This document shows, piece after piece, positions 6,861 through 8,394 of a DNA stretch of 8,394 nt. The translations under genes were made by a program, and so were the position numbers. The DNA is from Clostridia bacterium (GTDB lineage: Bacteria; Bacillota; Clostridia; Christensenellales; CAG-917). Location of the stretch: positions 1 through 8,394 of the forward strand of contig CAAGFS010000146.1 of NCBI GenBank assembly GCA_900769205.1. Direction: 5' to 3'. Each line of letters starts with the position of its first letter. Position 1 is the first letter of the stretch. Below the pieces are notes generated by a model, which saw only the letters and a program-made list of their open reading frames with translations, did no database searches and was not told the DNA's origin.

Positions 6861-7040
6861 ATGTCTACAGTAAGAGTTGGCGAAAACGAAAGTTTGGACA
6901 ACGCTATCCGTCGTTTCAAAAGAAAATGCGCACGTGACGGCATCATCGGCGACCTTCGCAAGAAAGAGGCTTATGAGAAACCCAGCGTAAAACGCAAAAA
7001 GAAAGCGGAAGCTGCTCGCAAGAGAATGTACAAAGCGTAA
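6861..7040 (+). CDS. rpsU: 30S ribosomal protein S21
   Basis: A 59-residue, very basic protein of the small ribosomal subunit. The S21 pattern is complete: VRVGENESLDNAIRRFKRKC at residues 4-23, then GIIGDLRKKEAYEKPS, and a C-terminal arginine/lysine tail (VKRKKKAEAARKRMYKA). GAGGAGGTG ends 6 nt before the ATG at 6861. The frame is also open from a GTG at 6852, but that codon is part of the ribosome binding site, so ATG is the start. It is followed 36 nt later by tRNA-Val. Neighbouring genes often seen with rpsU in Bacilli (yqeY, dnaJ) are absent here. Confidence 0.97.
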   Translation: MSTVRVGENESLDNAIRRFKRKCARDGIIGDLRKKEAYEKPSVKRKKKAEAARKRMYKA

Positions 7041-7047
7041 AAACTTC

Positions 7048-7074
7048 ACTTCGCGTGACGCGTTCACGCAAAGT
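7048..7074 (+). other. Hairpin between rpsU and tRNA-Val
   Basis: GCGTGA (7053-7058) pairs with TCACGC (7064-7069) around CGCGT. ACTT (7048-7051) and AAGT (7071-7074) extend the stem past one C-A mismatch. It ends 2 nt before the mature tRNA 5' end and has no T-run. It may be a processing site freeing the tRNA from the rpsU mRNA, or a 3' stabiliser for rpsU. Confidence 0.5.
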
Positions 7075-7076
7075 AC

Positions 7077-7153
7077 GGAGGCATGGCTCAGTTGGTTAGA
7101 GCACACGGTTCACATCCGTGAGGTCACAGGTTCGAGTCCTGTTGCCTCCACCA
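7077..7153 (+). tRNA. tRNA-Val (anticodon CAC)
   Basis: A full 77-nt cloverleaf can be drawn. The acceptor stem is GGAGGCA/TGCCTCC and the D stem GCTC/GAGC. The anticodon stem is CACGG/CCGTG with loop TTCACAT and anticodon CAC at 7111-7113. The T stem is ACAGG/CCTGT with loop TTCGAGT, the discriminator is A, and the CCA end is encoded. It decodes GUG valine codons. All stems pair without mismatch. Confidence 0.96.
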
Positions 7154-7161
7154 AACAAAAT

Positions 7162-7186
7162 CCCTGCATATAGCAGGGTTTTTTTT
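7162..7186 (+). terminator. Intrinsic terminator of rpsU/tRNA-Val (copy 1)
   Basis: CCCTGC (7162-7167) and GCAGGG (7173-7178) around ATATA, followed by eight Ts. It is 8 nt after the tRNA CCA. The same 17-nt hairpin recurs at 7604-7620. Confidence 0.92.
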
Positions 7187-7199
7187 GTATCGCCAAACA

Positions 7200-7309
7200 G
7201 ACTCGATGGTGCGTTCCGCACCGCGCACCTCGTGCGCCCTGTGACCATCGGTCACACTGCACGCTTCGCTCTCGAGAGTTCACTCTCCCGCTCCGCTGAT
7301 GAGCGAGTC
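7200..7309. repeat. Cluster of tight hairpins within an outer inverted repeat
   Basis: Consecutive stem-loops: GGTGCG-TTC-CGCACC (7208-7222), GCGCAC-CTC-GTGCGC (7223-7237), TGTGACC-ATC-GGTCACA (7240-7256), GAGAG-TTCA-CTCTC (7274-7287) and CGCTC-7 nt-GAGCG (7289-7305). GACTCG (7200-7205) and CGAGTC (7304-7309) form an outer inverted repeat; the right arm is also the start of the duplicated tRNA tail. The first three stems are perfect with 3-nt loops and sit back to back. No credible open reading frame or promoter is present. Function unknown. Confidence 0.75.
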
Positions 7310-7326
7310 CTGTTGCCTCCACCAAA
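7304..7326 (+). repeat. Direct repeat of the tRNA-Val 3' end (tRNA tail or att-like)
   Basis: These 23 bases are identical to 7133-7155: the second half of the T loop and T stem, the acceptor 3' strand, discriminator, CCA and two As. The rest of the tRNA is missing upstream. This is either the remnant of a tandem tRNA-Val copy or the second attachment site of an element that recombined at the tRNA 3' end. Confidence 0.85.
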
Positions 7327-7360
7327 AAATTCGACATGTTTCGACTTGTCGAATTTTTTT
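7325..7360 (+). terminator. Intrinsic terminator after the tRNA-tail repeat
   Basis: AAAAATTCGACA (7325-7336) pairs with TGTCGAATTTTT (7347-7358) around a 10-nt loop, and the T-run continues to 7360. It starts directly after the duplicated CCA, as expected for a terminator of a former tRNA gene. It differs in sequence from the terminator after the intact tRNA. Confidence 0.82.
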
Positions 7361-7362
7361 AT

Positions 7363-7529
7363 CCATTGCGAAAGCAATGGTATATCATCACGCTTTAGCG
7401 TGCATCTCATCACCGAAGGTGTATATCATCAGCCGCAGGCTGTATTCTCTTTCGCAATGATGATATACAAGGCTTTCGCCTTGGTAATATACAAAACTTC
7501 GTTTTGATGATATGCACGCCTGCGGCGCG
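7363..7529. repeat. Hairpin array with 8-nt spacers and a central orientation switch
   Basis: Seven hairpins: 7363-7380 (ATTGC/GCAAT core), 7389-7402 (CACGC/GCGTG), 7411-7421 (CACC/GGTG), 7430-7442 (CAGCC/GGCTG), 7468-7483 (CAAGGC/GCCTTG), 7492-7506 (CAAAAC/GTTTTG) and 7515-7529 (core CGCC/GGCG, one mismatch). Loops are 3-4 nt. All units start with CA and end with TG, except the first, which has an extra C/G pair, and the last, which ends CG. The spacers are 8 nt: TATATCAT-like in the left half, ATGATATA-like (its reverse complement) in the right half. The 25-nt middle (7443-7467) splits as 8+9+8, where the 9 nt look like a hairpin that has lost its 5' arm. CATTGCGAAAG (7364-7374) is exactly inverted at 7449-7459. 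No gene or promoter is seen; 7530-7600 holds nothing recognisable. Confidence 0.85.
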
Positions 7530-7603
7530 ATTTGGTACGTGAGTTCAAGTCCATACGAAAACTCTTGAAAATATCTTTTTTATCGCCCCTTCACAAACAA
7601 ACC

Positions 7604-7625
7604 CCCTGCATATAGCAGGGTTTTT
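7604..7625 (+). terminator. Second copy of the tRNA-type terminator hairpin
   Basis: The 17-nt hairpin at 7604-7620 is identical to that at 7162-7178, here followed by five Ts. The upstream flank also matches closely (CAAACAAA). No plus-strand gene precedes it, so it is either left over from a duplication or ends an unrecognised transcript from the repeat region. It lies 10 nt beyond the stop of the minus-strand GNAT gene, but lacks a T-run on that strand. Confidence 0.75.
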
Positions 7626-7634
7626 CTTATATTT

Positions 7635-8167
7635 TCACGTGCCGGGGGTGAGTTTGTTTTTGCGTCTGTCGAAAAAATCGTTTGCATGCGCGGACGTGTG
7701 CAGAAGGCTGTCGTTGCGCGTGCATACAAAGCCGCAGGAAAGCGCAGAGCGCACGGAGCGAGTGTTTTCGGGGTATATTTTGCAACGACTTTTTTTGCCC
7801 GCAAGGTGAAAAAGGCGGTTTCTAAAGCGGAAGAAAGCGCGCTTTTGCCGTATCCGCGTCCCCAAAGGGATTCTTCGACTATGACGTAAACGATTTCATA
7901 GACGCCTTTGTCGATTTGATGAAGTTTGACAAATCCTATAGATTGGTTTTTGCCGAGGCACACGATAAAAAACTTTCCGAACTCGTTAAATCTGAAAGTA
8001 AGCAAGGGCGCGGGAGCGATCCGTAAAAGTTGCGTAAGATTGCGTCGGAGCGCGTGGTCTTCGTTGAGATACATCGTCACGTCGGGATTGTCCATCCACC
8101 CGATGAAATTGTCCACGTCCTGCGGATAAATGTCGCTGCGTAAAAAAATAGAAGAAACTTTCTTCAT
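7635..8167 (-). pseudogene. GNAT-family N-acetyltransferase, frameshifted
   Basis: A GNAT acetyltransferase, resembling RimJ/RimL-type or small-molecule acetyltransferases, which would transfer acetyl from acetyl-CoA to an amine. From the ATG at 8167 (GAGG 8 nt upstream) the frame runs through MDNPDVTMYLNED, the strand EIVYVIVEES and the acetyl-CoA loop LWGRGYGKSAL (residues 101-111), up to RAKKVVAK (residue 130). Then homology jumps to the -1 frame, which continues KIYPENTRSVRSALSCGF, the canonical GNAT C-terminal motif, and ends at TGA 7635-7637. One missing A near 7778-7781 would restore an intact protein of about 177 residues. Without it the first frame reads on as non-homologous sequence to 7580. 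It may be a true mutation, a sequencing error in an A-run, or recoding at the A7 run (7790-7796). The substrate is unknown. Confidence 0.8.
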
Positions 8168-8218
8168 ACCGCTTACCTCACAGTAATAATACTTAAAAGC
8201 CCTTCTATGCACCCGCAT

Positions 8219-8350
8219 TGACGGTTCTTTTTATTGGTTATGTAAACGTATCATGCCACAATCCGCCAAAACAATCAAGCCCAAACACATACTATAATAT
8301 ATTTAATATAATATAAATATATAAGCGCAAAAACGAGCAAAAAACCGTTC
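8219..8350. other. AT-rich intergenic region upstream of the GNAT gene
   Basis: No credible gene. ATATATTT (8297-8304) and AAATATAT (8315-8322) form an inverted repeat inside an almost pure A/T tract (8293-8324) that contains a TATAAT-like sequence on the plus strand at 8293-8298. No well-spaced -35 was found for either strand, so no promoter is called. Confidence 0.4.
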
Positions 8351-8390
8351 GAGATAGAAAGACGCGTACCGCACGGGCACGCGCTTTCTC
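8351..8390. other. Hairpin at the right edge of the window
   Basis: GAAAG-A-CGCGT (8357-8367) pairs with ACGCG-CTTTC (8379-8388) with a single bulged A, and CCG/CGG inside the loop can pair further. GAGA and TCTC lie outside. There is no clear T-run on either strand, so it is not called a terminator; it may belong to a gene beyond the window. Confidence 0.45.
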
Positions 8391-8394
8391 AATA

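Noticed and set aside
6735..7106. 123-residue minus-strand frame opposite rpsU
   Set aside because: It lies antisense to rpsU and the rpsU promoter, without a start signal or homology; shadow frame.
7110..7337. Minus-strand reading frame whose C-terminus reads VEATGLEPVTSRM
   Set aside because: This peptide is the antisense translation of the tRNA itself, and its N-terminal part comes from the duplicated tRNA tail and hairpins. It is a well-known false gene call.
7118..7507. 129-residue plus-strand frame through the tRNA and hairpin regions
   Set aside because: It starts inside the tRNA, crosses two terminators and the repeat array, and has no ribosome binding site or recognisable protein features.
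7363..7529. CRISPR array
   Set aside because: The repeated unit is not constant: hairpin sequences differ and only the 8-nt spacers are similar. Unit sizes are far below CRISPR repeats and no cas genes are present.
7533..7560. Possible third degenerate tRNA tail (GAGTTCAAGTCC near 7541-7552)
   Set aside because: It resembles a T loop but no T stem or acceptor strand pairs around it. Twelve bases of loose similarity are not enough.
8168..8290. Promoter for the GNAT gene
   Set aside because: Several partial -35 and -10 boxes occur on the minus strand, but no pair has both good sequence and 16-18-bp spacing.

Overview
The window looks like a chromosomal segment of a low-to-mid GC Gram-positive bacterium, most likely a Clostridia-type Bacillota. 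The reasons are a PII-like cyclic-di-AMP receptor (a family essentially confined to Gram-positives), Ktr-type potassium uptake genes, strong AGGAG ribosome binding sites, near-consensus vegetative promoters, and a short S21 gene. Assignment below class level is not possible from the sequence alone. Most of the window is compact housekeeping DNA. The exception is about 500 bp of structured non-coding DNA downstream of a tRNA gene.

Layout. (1) 1-2494, plus strand: a probable operon darA-ktrB-ktrA with a promoter at 3-31 and a terminator at 2464-2494. It couples a c-di-AMP receptor to a potassium channel and its RCK gating subunit. (2) 2556-3528, minus strand: a PfkB sugar kinase (fructokinase-like) with its own promoter, converging on ktrA over a shared bidirectional terminator. 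(3) 3593-4286, plus: a six-helix membrane protein of the DUF308/HdeD type, divergent from the kinase, with a 21-bp AT-rich palindrome in the shared promoter region. (4) 4383-5703, plus: an RlmI-type rRNA cytosine methyltransferase with a textbook promoter and a bidirectional terminator. (5) 5727-6716, minus: an MscS-type mechanosensitive channel with a 7-bp hairpin at the predicted mRNA 5' end. (6) 6798-7186, plus: rpsU (S21) followed by tRNA-Val(CAC), probably one transcript.

(7) 7187-7625 has no credible gene. It holds three nested structures: a cluster of tight hairpins bounded by an outer inverted repeat, a 23-bp direct repeat of the tRNA-Val 3' end with its own terminator, and a regular array of seven small hairpins. 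The array hairpins differ in sequence but keep a fixed format: nearly all run CA...TG and most are separated by exactly 8 nt. The array flips orientation in its middle. A second copy of the tRNA terminator closes the region. (8) 7635-8167, minus: a GNAT acetyltransferase with a one-base frameshift. (9) 8168-8394: AT-rich intergenic DNA with a hairpin at the window edge.

Thematically, region 1 (K+ uptake plus c-di-AMP sensing) and region 5 (MscS) both serve osmotic and potassium homeostasis, but they are separate transcripts about 3 kb apart. The most novel-looking items are the hairpin array with its tRNA-tail duplication, and the linkage of the c-di-AMP receptor to ktrBA.
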